Source: JBFXDI01 sp050181295
GTDB lineage: Bacteria > Pseudomonadota > Alphaproteobacteria > Rhizobiales > Aestuariivirgaceae
NCBI GenBank assembly: GCA_050181295.1
Contig: JBFXDI010000036.1
Location: 1-31,304 of the forward strand
Direction: 5' to 3'
DNA length: 31,304 bases
The translations under genes and the position numbers were made by a program. Below, piece after piece: positions 14,277-22,696 of the stretch. Numbering within the stretch: position 1 is the first letter of the stretch; each line of letters begins with the position of its first letter. Under the pieces are notes generated by a model, which worked only from the letters and a program-made list of their open reading frames with translations, had not been told where the DNA came from and did no database searches.

Positions 14277-16469
14277 TCAGGCAGAGAAGGTGAAGTCGTC
14301 GGCGAGCGACCAGAAGGCGCGGAAGTCGCGCGCGAACCGGTCGGAGAGCCGCATGGCGCTGTCGTACATGCGAGCGACCTCCGGCACGACATGGCGCTCC
14401 GCAACCCGCGTCTTCTGACTTGCCAGCCATTGGGAGACAGGGACGGAGCGAGACTTGCGCTTCGAGCGGATGGCTTCTTGGGCCTTGGTCGTCGCGGCCT
14501 TGTCCACGCCGAAGCGGCCGTCGTCTTCCTCGCGCACCACGATGCCAAAGATGCGCTCGGCTGCCTCCTGCGTCAGGAACCCGTTTTCCACGTCCCAGGC
14601 GGTCTTGACGGCATCGCGCTCCAGCACGTCGCCATAGCCGCCGCCGCCGTTGTAGGCGTGGCTGAACACGTCGCCCGACTTGTGGGGCGCGGTGATGTAG
14701 GGACCCTCCTCGGTCACGTGGCGTCCCCCGAGCAGGCGCTCATAGTCCGAACGGTGGGGGTCTATGCCGGGCGCGTGGGGCAGGGGCTCGCCCCGCAAGG
14801 CACGCTCCTGGATGTCCGTGTCGCGCACCGCGCGGTGCTTCTGGCAGGTGGGAGCCGGATAGCCTCCGCACATGCCGGCATTGTCGAAGACGCGGCTCGA
14901 ATGCTCGGACGTCACCAGCCGCACATGCGGCGTCTTGTGCACGAGCCATGTCGACACGAAGGCGCAGCCGCCCCGGTACTTGCCCGCGCCGCCGGAGTTG
15001 GGAACGATCGAGCGGCCGATATAGAGCATCGGCATGTTCTGTTCCCAGATCTCGATATTGCCCATGTCGGATTCGGGATTCCATCCGACATAGGCCGTGT
15101 CGAGGCCGTCCTTGATGGCGAGCGCGCCCGAGCCAGCGGCCGCGCATTCGAAATGCGCCATGCCGAAGGAGCGGTTGTACTGGCTTGTGCCGCCCATCTC
15201 GATCATGGGCGAGTTCACCTGCCCGACGAAGGCCTCCTCCACGAAGCCGCGGGCGATGAAGCCGCGCGAGAGAAGCCGCTGGAAGACACCATAGGCGGGC
15301 AGCAGCAGCGCCCAGCTCGTGGCTGTGGCGCAGAACTCGTTGTCCGGGTTTGTCCAGGTGCCCTCGGGCAGGTTGAGCTCCGTCGCCATCCAGGCGCCGT
15401 CGTTCACTAGGCCCTCGAAGTTCATGTGCTGGGTCAGCGTCACGAACATGCCGCCGTCCATGCCGGCGGGCGTGCAGTTCATGGAATGGTAGCCCCAGGG
15501 CTGCGTGCCGTCGAAGTCGACCTTGATCTTTCCTTCCGATGTGATCTCCATCTCGAGCGGCATGTTGTAGAGCCAGTCGGGCTCCCCGAGCGGCTGGAAG
15601 CCGGGCTTTCCTTCCGTCACATGGCCGTAGAAGGTGTGGCCGCGATAGATGCCGGGGACGGTGAGCTGGCGGGTGCGGGCGAGCTGCGCGCGTCGGCCCT
15701 CCTCGATGAACTCCTTCATCACCTGACGCCAGTAGTCGATCCCCACCTCGTCGATGATCGACTTCACGCTTTCGCGCATCTCGATGCAGGAGGCGACCTT
15801 GGCCTTCTCGTCGAGCACCCAGTAGATGGGCATGCGCAGGTTGCGCTCGCAGCGGATGATGTAGTCGCGCCGGAGCTCGTCGTTCTCGCCCACCTTCTCC
15901 GCGCACACGAAGAGGCCTTCGGTGAACCGCTCCTGCGCCAGGCACACGTCGCCGCCGGGCGTGATGCCGCCGGCTTCGAGCTCATGGCAGACGGCACCGG
16001 CCCAGCCGACCAGCTCGCCGCCGTAGTAGATAGGCATGACGTCCATGACGTCCGGCACCTGCACCGTGCCGATGAACGCATCGTTGTTGGCGAAGATGTC
16101 GCCGTCGCGGATGCCGGGGTTCTCCTCGTAGCCCTCGCGGATCATCCACTTGATGAAGCGGCTCATGGTGTGGACATGCACCATGATGCCGTTGGAAAGC
16201 GCCACGGCATCGCCCTCCGGCGTGTAGATGGCGACCACCATCTCACCCACCTCGCGCACACCGGGCGAGGCGGAGATGCGCCGCGCCATCTCGCGCGCCG
16301 AGACGCAGAAGGAGCGGAGCTTCGTGTGCAGCGTTTCGAACTTCAGCGGGTCGCGCGCCCGCAGCTCGAGCTCCGTGATGCCGTCATAGCAGCCGGTCTC
16401 GCGCATCAGGCGCTCGGATTCGAGCATCCGGTGACGCAGCGGCAGGGGGCGGGACATGGTGTTCAGCAT
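14277..16469 (-). CDS. Acetone-carboxylase-like alpha subunit (hydantoinase B/oxoprolinase family)
   Basis: The 730-residue product belongs to the HyuB family. In acetone carboxylase the equivalent alpha subunit (about 775 residues) holds the metal site where the enolised ketone reacts with carboxyphosphate-derived CO2. Visible features include GDIFANNDAFIGTVQVPDV, the VCHELEAGGITPGG segment, PNSGGAGKYRGGCAF, and the glycine-rich NGGGGYGDVLERD near residue 605. I start it at ATG 16469, preceded at 6 bases by AAAGGA; a second in-frame ATG at 16487 would overlap the beta-subunit stop and is possible. It is somewhat shorter than the Xanthobacter enzyme, which may mean a different ketone. No membrane segment or signal peptide is seen, so it is cytoplasmic. 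Confidence 0.9.
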   Translation of the reverse strand: MLNTMSRPLPLRHRMLESERLMRETGCYDGITELELRARDPLKFETLHTKLRSFCVSAREMARRISASPGVREVGEMVVAIYTPEGDAVALSNGIMVHVHTMSRFIKWMIREGYEENPGIRDGDIFANNDAFIGTVQVPDVMDVMPIYYGGELVGWAGAVCHELEAGGITPGGDVCLAQERFTEGLFVCAEKVGENDELRRDYIIRCERNLRMPIYWVLDEKAKVASCIEMRESVKSIIDEVGIDYWRQVMKEFIEEGRRAQLARTRQLTVPGIYRGHTFYGHVTEGKPGFQPLGEPDWLYNMPLEMEITSEGKIKVDFDGTQPWGYHSMNCTPAGMDGGMFVTLTQHMNFEGLVNDGAWMATELNLPEGTWTNPDNEFCATATSWALLLPAYGVFQRLLSRGFIARGFVEEAFVGQVNSPMIEMGGTSQYNRSFGMAHFECAAAGSGALAIKDGLDTAYVGWNPESDMGNIEIWEQNMPMLYIGRSIVPNSGGAGKYRGGCAFVSTWLVHKTPHVRLVTSEHSSRVFDNAGMCGGYPAPTCQKHRAVRDTDIQERALRGEPLPHAPGIDPHRSDYERLLGGRHVTEEGPYITAPHKSGDVFSHAYNGGGGYGDVLERDAVKTAWDVENGFLTQEAAERIFGIVVREEDDGRFGVDKAATTKAQEAIRSKRKSRSVPVSQWLASQKTRVAERHVVPEVARMYDSAMRLSDRFARDFRAFWSLADDFTFSA

Positions 16470-16479
16470 GTTCGGTCCT

Positions 16480-18609
16480 TTATCCATGCCGGTAGTGAAG
16501 GAGGGTCCACTCGTCGACGAAGACATCATCGCCCGGATGCACGATGAGCGTGGTCGCGGGATGCTCCACGATCGCGGGGCCGGCCACTTCGTGCCCTGGT
16601 TCGAGCAGATCCATCTCGTAGAGTCTGACCTCGTGCCAGCGGCCGCCGAGGAAGGCCTGGCGCGTCCCCTTGAAGGCCGCGGAGGGGTCCGACTTGCCAA
16701 GCGGACGCTTGACGAGCACCGGCTTCACCTTGTCGGCGGTGGCGATGAGGCCAAGCTCGGTGACGGAGGTGCCGGCCTGCCCGTATCGCGAGACGCGATG
16801 GTTGAGCTTCTCGTAGACGATCTCGAACTCGGCAAGCACGCGGCGCATGTCGTCTGCCGAGGTGACCTGCGCCAGAGGAGAGGGCACCTCGACGTCCTCG
16901 AGTTGTCCCGTGTAGCGCATCATCAGGAACGGAACGGTGCGGATCTTCTTCCGCGCATGGCCGTCCGCCTCCATCTCGGCGATGGCGCGCGCGGAAAGAT
17001 CGTTCCAGACCTCCGTGATCTTCGCGCCGGTCGCGACAAGCTCCGCGTCGTCGGCGTCTGGCGGCACGTCCATCTGAACGGAGATCGAATGCCGGCGCAT
17101 GTAGTCGGCGGTGGTGCAGCCGAAGGCCGAGAAGCCGGCCGCAAACTGGAAGGTGATGATGTCCTTCAAGCCGATGCCGCGGCTGTAGCCTGCGAGATGC
17201 AGAGGCCCCGAGCCGCCATAGGAGAGGAGCGTGAACTCGGAAGGATGGATGCCCTGGCCGGAGATCACGCGCCGGAGCGCGCTGTTGGCGTCGGTATCGA
17301 GCATGCCGATCATGCCTTCGGCCGCTTCGAGCAGGTCTACGCCCAGGATATCCGAGCATTTCTGCTTGAACACGGCGCGCGCCTTCTCGACGTCGAGCTT
17401 CACCTTGCCGCCGAGGAAATAGTCGGGATTGAGCCGCCCGAGGATGGCGTCGCAGTCGGCGATGGTGGGCTCGGTTCCGCCGCGGTTGAAGCACACCGGT
17501 CCTGGATCGGAGCCGGCGCTTTCCGGGCCGAGGCTGATCTTGCGGGTCAAGGGATCGACCTTGACGATCATGCCGGCGCCGGCGCCGATCGTGTCGAGAT
17601 GCAGGGTCGGCACATTGAGCTTGAAGCGGTCCATGATCGGCTCGTTCTCGATCCGGGTCTGGCCGCGGGTGATGACGCCCATGTCGAAGGACGTGCCGCC
17701 CATGTCCGAGCAGATGAGCGAGTCGTTGCCGATAAGCCGGCCGATATAGGTGGCGCCGAGAATTCCCCCGATCGGTCCCGAGATCATCGTCTCGTGCAGG
17801 CGCGGATGCTCTATCGAGGTGAGGCCGCCGAAGGAGAGGAGCGTCTGGACGCCGTAGCGGAAGCCGTACTTCTTCGAGACGGCCTCGATGGCTCGAAGCT
17901 GATCGCGGCCGCGCGAGGTCGCGTAGGCCTCGATCAGCACGCTGTTGAGGCGCGACTGCTCCCGGATGACGGGTCGTATTTCATGACTCGTGTAGACGCG
18001 GATGTCGGCGCCCGCCGCCTCGATCTCCTCGCGCAGGATCTCGGCCGTGCGCCGCTCGTGCGACGGGTTGACGTGCGAGAAGAGGAGGCAAACGCAGATG
18101 CTCTCCACCTTGGCCTTAATGAGCTCCTTGGCCGAGGCACGCACGTCATGCTCGTAGAGGGGAAGGACGACATCGCCGAACTGGTCGATCCGCTCCGTCA
18201 CGCCGAACGTGCGGCGGCGCGGTACCAGCGGGTCAGGATGGTGGTGCGTTACGGCATGCAGCCGGTCGGCATAGGAGTAGTCGGCCCAGGCCTGGAGTCC
18301 GCGGCCCATGAGGATCATGTCCTCCATGCCCTTCGTGGTGATGAGACCGAGCCGGCGTCCGGTGCGCGACAGAAGCGTGTTGAGCATGCCGGTGCCGGAG
18401 TAGAGAACGACGCTCACGCCCGAAAACAGACTGTCGAGCGGGATGCCCCAGGCGTCGGCTGCGTCCTCGGCCGAGGCGAGGAAGCCTTCCGCCTCGTTGC
18501 GCGGCGTGGTCGCGGCCTTGCCGATCTTGAAGTGGCCCTTGTGGTCGACGAGGATGGTGTCGGTCATGGTGCCGCCCGCGTCGATGCCGATCACGATGGG
18601 ATTGTCCAT
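16480..18609 (-). CDS. Acetone-carboxylase-like beta subunit (hydantoinase A family)
   Basis: The 709-residue product is of the HyuA/AcxA type, which uses ATP to make phosphorylated intermediates for the carboxylation. The N-terminal phosphate-binding motif IDAGGTMTDTILVD is at about 9-22. The segment SGTGMLNTLLSRTGRRLGLI and the following KGMEDMILMGRG and DPLVPRR resemble AcxA. The second phosphate-binding motif SDMGGTSFDMGVI is near residue 300, and GAGAGMIVKVD follows. It is the first gene of the seven-gene operon, with GGGAG upstream of the ATG, and lies back-to-back with a LuxR gene 89 bases away. The substrate could be acetone or another ketone; N-methylhydantoin-type activity is less likely given the gamma subunit. 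Confidence 0.91.
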   Translation of the reverse strand: MDNPIVIGIDAGGTMTDTILVDHKGHFKIGKAATTPRNEAEGFLASAEDAADAWGIPLDSLFSGVSVVLYSGTGMLNTLLSRTGRRLGLITTKGMEDMILMGRGLQAWADYSYADRLHAVTHHHPDPLVPRRRTFGVTERIDQFGDVVLPLYEHDVRASAKELIKAKVESICVCLLFSHVNPSHERRTAEILREEIEAAGADIRVYTSHEIRPVIREQSRLNSVLIEAYATSRGRDQLRAIEAVSKKYGFRYGVQTLLSFGGLTSIEHPRLHETMISGPIGGILGATYIGRLIGNDSLICSDMGGTSFDMGVITRGQTRIENEPIMDRFKLNVPTLHLDTIGAGAGMIVKVDPLTRKISLGPESAGSDPGPVCFNRGGTEPTIADCDAILGRLNPDYFLGGKVKLDVEKARAVFKQKCSDILGVDLLEAAEGMIGMLDTDANSALRRVISGQGIHPSEFTLLSYGGSGPLHLAGYSRGIGLKDIITFQFAAGFSAFGCTTADYMRRHSISVQMDVPPDADDAELVATGAKITEVWNDLSARAIAEMEADGHARKKIRTVPFLMMRYTGQLEDVEVPSPLAQVTSADDMRRVLAEFEIVYEKLNHRVSRYGQAGTSVTELGLIATADKVKPVLVKRPLGKSDPSAAFKGTRQAFLGGRWHEVRLYEMDLLEPGHEVAGPAIVEHPATTLIVHPGDDVFVDEWTLLHYRHG

Positions 18610-18672
18610 GCCGTCTCGCGCTCCCTATAGTCCGATGGTGAAAAGGCTACGGAGCGGGAGAGCGCTCATCCA

Positions 18673-18688
18673 TATGACAAGAGTCATA
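18673..18688. promoter_or_regulatory. Candidate operator in the luxR / carboxylase divergent promoter
   Basis: TATGAC, a 4-base spacer AAGA, then GTCATA make a perfect 6-bp inverted repeat in the 89-base gap. It ends 10 bases before the luxR ATG and lies 64 bases upstream of the beta-subunit ATG. A LuxR-type dimer would suit such a site, giving autoregulation together with control of the operon. No sigma-54 promoter of the kind used for classical acetone carboxylase operons is evident. Confidence 0.45.
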
Positions 18689-18698
18689 GGCAGAAGAC

Positions 18699-19487
18699 AT
18701 GGCTGAGCGCGCGCCGACCGAAGCGTTTGCCGCGGCATTGCGGTCCGCCGGCACGGAAAGCTATCTGGCGCGGCTGACGGACCTCGTGGGATCCATGGCC
18801 GCGCATGACCGGGTCACGGTCGTGCGGTATTCGTCAGTGGCCCGGCCGGAGTTCCTGACGCATCGCAACTTCTCCGACGCCCTCGCTCGGCGATATCTCG
18901 ATGTCTACTACCCCTACGATCCCTTCTATGCCTACTGGCGCGAGCATGAGCGGCCGGGCATCGTGCCGCTCCGCCGCTTCACGACGCGCGAGCTGAAGCA
19001 GGGAATCTACATCGCGGAGTTTCTCTATCGGTCGGTGATCTGCGACGAGATCGGCGTGCTGATCGAGGATGGCGGCCACTGGGCGCTGGCGCTCTTTCTG
19101 GAACGCTCGACGCGTCGCTTCGGGTCGGGAGACATCGAGCGTCTGGAACGCGCCTTCCCGACGCTGGCGGCTCTGCATGATGTGCATCGGCGGCTGGCGG
19201 CGCCGGGCAGGGCGCCTATTCTGAACGGCGCCGAACCGGGCAGGTCCGCGCCGAAGCTCGGCCAGAGACTGCCTGAGGGCCTCTGGGAGATGCTGACCGG
19301 TCGCGAGCGTGAGATCGTGCGCCTGATCCTCGCCGGTCATCCCTCCAGCGTCATCGCCGAGCGCCTTGGTATCTCACCTGGGACGGTACGCATTCATCGC
19401 CAGAGCATCTATGCGAAGCTCGACATCACCACCGAACGCGAGATCTTCCTGCAGTACATCGATTTCATGTCGGCCGAGTCCGATTGA
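18699..19487 (+). CDS. LuxR-type transcriptional regulator
   Basis: The 262-residue product has a C-terminal LuxR/GerE helix-turn-helix at about residues 195-255: LTGREREIVRLILAGHPSS, then VIAERLGISPGTVRIHRQSI and YAKLDI. The N-terminal 170 residues are a mixed alpha/beta sensor-like domain with aromatic-rich sequence (YLDVYYPYDPFYAYW) that I cannot assign; it is not a response-regulator receiver domain because the Asp/Lys pattern is absent. It may bind a small ligand. It is divergent from the carboxylase operon and followed 22 bases later by the proline-racemase-like gene, so it may control either or both. Confidence 0.88.
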   Translation: MAERAPTEAFAAALRSAGTESYLARLTDLVGSMAAHDRVTVVRYSSVARPEFLTHRNFSDALARRYLDVYYPYDPFYAYWREHERPGIVPLRRFTTRELKQGIYIAEFLYRSVICDEIGVLIEDGGHWALALFLERSTRRFGSGDIERLERAFPTLAALHDVHRRLAAPGRAPILNGAEPGRSAPKLGQRLPEGLWEMLTGREREIVRLILAGHPSSVIAERLGISPGTVRIHRQSIYAKLDITTEREIFLQYIDFMSAESD

Positions 19488-19509
19488 CGGGCCGGATTGG
19501 GGAGGGGCT

Positions 19510-20547
19510 ATGAGATTCAACCGCATGATAAACGTCGTCGGCGTTCACGTCGGAGGCGAGCTCAACGAGGTGATAACCGGCGGCGTCCTCGATGTCCCCG
19601 GAAGGACCATGTTCGAGAAGATGCAATTCGTGCAGACCAATCGCGATGATCTGCGCAAATTCCTGCTCAACGAGCCGCGCGGACGCGTGACCCAGTGCGT
19701 GAACCTGCTCCTTCCGCCGACGACGCCGGAAGCCGATGCGGGCTTCGTCATCATCGAATCCGACTACTATGTGCCGATGTCTGGGAGCAACACGATCGCC
19801 ACCGTGACGGCGCTTCTCGAGACAGGCCTGATCCCCATGCAGGAGCCGACCACGCACATTACGCTGGAAGCCCCTGCCGGGTTGGTCCCGGTGACTGCCG
19901 AGTGCCGGAATGGCAAATGCGTCAGCGTCACGTTCGACAATGTCGGGAGCTTTGTGTTCGCGCTCGACCGCAGGATCGATGTCCCCGGCATTGGGGGTCT
20001 TTCGGTGGATGTCGCCTATGGCGGGATGATCTATTGTCTCGTTGACGCGGCAGAACTGGGCTTCGCGCTCGAACTCGGTGACGCTGCGAGGCTCGTCGAG
20101 ATCGGCGAGAGGATCAAGAAGGCGGCGGCCGAGCAGGTTCCGGCGGTCCATCCCGAGAACCCCGAGATCCACACCATCAACCAGACACTCTTCGCCGGCC
20201 CTCTCGTCGATATGCCCGAAGGCAAGCGCTCGAAGAACGCCGTCATCGTTTCGCCGGGTCGCATCGACCGCTCCCCTTGCGGGACTGGAACCAGCGCGAG
20301 GCTGGCGGTGCTTCATGCACGCGGACAGATTGCCGAGAGCGAAGCGTTCTTCCACGAATCGCTGCTTGGCGGCCTGTTCACGGGCCGCATCCGCGGCACG
20401 ACCGATCTGAATGGCACACCGAGCGTGCTTCCCACGATCACCGGTTCGGCCTGGGTCACTGCTTTCCACCAGTGGGTTCTCGATCCGACGGACCCCTTCC
20501 CGGAGGGCTTCCGGCTGGGAGATACGTGGCCCGGCCACATGGGTTGA
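19510..20547 (+). CDS. Proline racemase superfamily protein with Ser/Cys active site
   Basis: Members are proline racemases, 4-hydroxyproline 2-epimerases or 3-hydroxyproline dehydratases. The product has 345 residues. The second catalytic site is intact: Cys257 in DRSPCGTGTSAR. At the first site the usual MCGHG is replaced by MSGSN, putting Ser91 in place of the catalytic Cys and Ser93 in place of the nearby His. Ser/Cys variants are known in the superfamily, but the lost His is more unusual, so the reaction is uncertain: epimerase, dehydratase or another alpha-proton chemistry. The ATG at 19510 follows GGAGGGG at 2 bases; the longer frame upstream overlaps luxR and is rejected. It forms a two-gene unit with the LuxR gene. 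Confidence 0.88.
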   Translation: MRFNRMINVVGVHVGGELNEVITGGVLDVPGRTMFEKMQFVQTNRDDLRKFLLNEPRGRVTQCVNLLLPPTTPEADAGFVIIESDYYVPMSGSNTIATVTALLETGLIPMQEPTTHITLEAPAGLVPVTAECRNGKCVSVTFDNVGSFVFALDRRIDVPGIGGLSVDVAYGGMIYCLVDAAELGFALELGDAARLVEIGERIKKAAAEQVPAVHPENPEIHTINQTLFAGPLVDMPEGKRSKNAVIVSPGRIDRSPCGTGTSARLAVLHARGQIAESEAFFHESLLGGLFTGRIRGTTDLNGTPSVLPTITGSAWVTAFHQWVLDPTDPFPEGFRLGDTWPGHMG

Positions 20548-20568
20548 AGGGTTCGGCAGAACGCAGCG

Positions 20569-20591
20569 TCGCCTGCGGCAGGCTCAGGCGA
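20569..20591. terminator. Weak stem-loop between convergent genes
   Basis: TCGCCTG and CAGGCGA form a 7-bp stem with a 9-base loop between the racemase-like gene and the convergent MDR gene. The stem overlaps the stop codon of the latter and no T tract follows. A role as a bidirectional terminator is only a possibility. Confidence 0.3.
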
Positions 20592-21705
20592 TGCGCGTGC
20601 CGGAGACCCTCGTCTGATCCCACTTCGCGTCGGGAACCACGACCAGCTTCCCGAAGAACCGCTTCTCCATGAAGTCTGTTTGCGCCCGGTGGAAATCCGA
20701 AAGCTTGTAGACGCCGCCGACCAGCGGCTTGATCAGCCCCTGTTCGATGTAGCGTACGAGCCGCTGGAAGGCAGCTCGCGTCCCCTGCGAGGAGCCGTGA
20801 ATCTCCAGGTGCTTGAGATAGACGGTCCTCAGATCGAGTTGCACCACCGGTCCGCCGATGGCGCCCGCCGTGGTGTAGCGGCCCTCCGGCCTGAGGAGTC
20901 TCAGCAAGTCGCTGAACATCGGTCCTGCCACCAGGTCGGCGACCACGTCGATTGGCCGGCCGCCCGTCGCCTTGCGAACCTCCTCGACAAGGTCGCCCCT
21001 GCCGCGCGTCACGACGCCTTCTGCGCCGATCGCCTTGGCATCCGCTTCCTTGCCGGGACCCACGACGGCATAGGGAACGGCGCCTCGTGCGCGACAGAGC
21101 TGGATCAGGCCCGAACCAACGCCGCCCGAGGCGCCGGTCACCAGCACACGCTCGCCGGCTGCCACGCGCGCGCGGTCGAGCATTTGCTCGCCCGTCAGAT
21201 AGGCGCAGCAGAAGGTCGCGAGTTCGATGTCGGTGAGGGATGTGTCGGGCACATGCGCATTCTCGGCCGGCACAACCACATACTCGGCATAGCCGCCGTC
21301 CCGGCCGTGGCCGATATAGTCGATGTCGGCGAGACTGTCGCCGTCGGTGTTGTAGATGCTGAAGTCGATCATCACGCGCTCGCCTATGCGGGAGGAAGGC
21401 ACGCCTTCGCCCACGGCGACCACTCGGCCGGCGGTGTCAGTGCCCTGGATGCGGGGAAAGGTCAGGGTCGGAACGTCCGCTGCCCGTCTCCAGGTCGCGA
21501 CCGCCTTCGGATCCTCGTCCGTGCCATAGGCGCCTTGCCGGACCCAGACGTCGGTGTTGTTCATGCCGCACGCAGAGACCTCGATGAGGAGTTCGCCGCG
21601 GCCCGGCGACGGCACGGGCACGTCCGTGCGGTAGACGAGCTTGTTGAGTCCGCCGTGGCCCGTGAGAAGTACGGCCGACATGGTCTTTGGAATGGGACGG
21701 TTCAT
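20584..21705 (-). CDS. MDR-family (alcohol dehydrogenase-like) oxidoreductase
   Basis: The 373-residue product has the medium-chain dehydrogenase/reductase fold: a GroES-like N-terminal half with SACGMNNTDVWVRQGAYG and IQGTDTAGRVVAVGEGV, then GHGRDGGYAEYVVVP, and a Rossmann half with GASGGVGSGLIQL near residue 190. The four-Cys structural zinc loop of classical alcohol dehydrogenases is missing, so it may be a quinone-reductase-like or zinc-free enzyme reducing enones or oxidising alcohols. AGGA about 10 bases upstream supports ATG 21705. It lies 31 bases after the DMT-family transporter gene on the same strand, and probably shares its transcript. Confidence 0.86.
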   Translation of the reverse strand: MNRPIPKTMSAVLLTGHGGLNKLVYRTDVPVPSPGRGELLIEVSACGMNNTDVWVRQGAYGTDEDPKAVATWRRAADVPTLTFPRIQGTDTAGRVVAVGEGVPSSRIGERVMIDFSIYNTDGDSLADIDYIGHGRDGGYAEYVVVPAENAHVPDTSLTDIELATFCCAYLTGEQMLDRARVAAGERVLVTGASGGVGSGLIQLCRARGAVPYAVVGPGKEADAKAIGAEGVVTRGRGDLVEEVRKATGGRPIDVVADLVAGPMFSDLLRLLRPEGRYTTAGAIGGPVVQLDLRTVYLKHLEIHGSSQGTRAAFQRLVRYIEQGLIKPLVGGVYKLSDFHRAQTDFMEKRFFGKLVVVPDAKWDQTRVSGTRIA

Positions 21706-21736
21706 TGTTCGAATTTCCTATCTACTCTTGGACAAA

Positions 21737-22696
21737 TCACTGACGGATGCGCCGCCCGTCTTCAGTTGTCCCATCTCGGACCATCTGTCGCCTTGTGCGC
21801 AACGCCCTCAGCTGCGCCACTAGCACGCCGGCGAGAATGACGACGCTGCCTGCAAGCTGCAGATAGCTGAAGCCACCACCGAAGAGTGCTGTTATGGCGA
21901 GCGCCACGGCAGGGAGGAGGTTGTTGTACATGGAGGCGACGACCACTCCGACCTGGCTGACGCCGTAGTGCCAGAAGAAATTGCCGATGGCGATCGGCAG
22001 CGCGCCTGCGAAGAGCAGCATGGCGAGCATTCCGGGGCTGAAGTCCATGCGCAGGTGGACGAGGTCGAAGAGCACGATGAACGGAAGCATCAGAAGAAGT
22101 CCGAACGCGCCGCTCCCGATGGTCAGGGTCGTGATCTGGAGCTGGCTGAAACCGGCAAGCCACCGCTGGGCCGCGACGGACATCCAGGTCCAGCAGATAT
22201 TGGCGAGGATTATGAGGATTTCTCCGCCGCGGAATCGCGTGTGCTCGACCGAGAGTCCGCCGAGAACCGCGATGATGCCGCCAATGACCGAAAGTGCGGT
22301 TCCTACCACAGCCCCGGTTCCCACCGGTTCCTTGAAGAGGAAGGCTGCGGTGAGAGTGGAAGTCAGGGGGTTGGTCGTGGAGATGATCGCCGAGGAAAGG
22401 CCGCTCGACAGCAACACGCCGGCACTCGTCAAAAGCGAACCGATCGCCACGCCAATGCCGCCGAGCAGGAAAACCTTGAGCCAGGGCACGGAGCTCAAAG
22501 GCTTCCGGTTGCGGTCGCCAGCGAGGAAGAGCGAGAGAACCACGAGGCCGAGAAGTTGCCTTGCGACAGTCGCCGAATATACGTCCCATCCCACCAGAAT
22601 GCGTTCGAGAATGGGGAAGAACGCGCCCCATGCCGCCACCATCACGAACAGGCCGGCATTGGCGAGGAGGATTCGATGGAGAGGCGAGCTACTCAC
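21737..22696 (-). CDS. EamA/DMT-family membrane transporter
   Basis: The 319-residue product has about ten hydrophobic helices in two similar halves, as in the drug/metabolite transporter superfamily. The first half has VMVAAWGAFFPILERIL and SSGLSSAIISTTNPLTSTLT; the second has the matching PIAIGNFFWHYGVSQVGVVV and ASMYNNLLPAVALAI. A basic, polar tail of about 25 residues ends the protein. Such proteins usually export metabolites or amino-acid-like compounds, but some import. The substrate is unknown. It is preceded by a 283-base gap and followed 31 bases later by the MDR gene. Confidence 0.88.
   Translation of the reverse strand: MSSSPLHRILLANAGLFVMVAAWGAFFPILERILVGWDVYSATVARQLLGLVVLSLFLAGDRNRKPLSSVPWLKVFLLGGIGVAIGSLLTSAGVLLSSGLSSAIISTTNPLTSTLTAAFLFKEPVGTGAVVGTALSVIGGIIAVLGGLSVEHTRFRGGEILIILANICWTWMSVAAQRWLAGFSQLQITTLTIGSGAFGLLLMLPFIVLFDLVHLRMDFSPGMLAMLLFAGALPIAIGNFFWHYGVSQVGVVVASMYNNLLPAVALAITALFGGGFSYLQLAGSVVILAGVLVAQLRALRTRRQMVRDGTTEDGRRIRQ

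Noticed and set aside
16456..18630. Long + strand open frame of 724 codons opposite the carboxylase beta subunit
   Set aside because: Antisense shadow with no motif and low-complexity Ala/Arg/Asp composition; the - strand gene has clear phosphate-binding motifs and full family length.
18610..18698. Sigma-54 promoter expected for an acetone carboxylase operon
   Set aside because: No GG/GC pair with the required spacing and context stands out in either direction.
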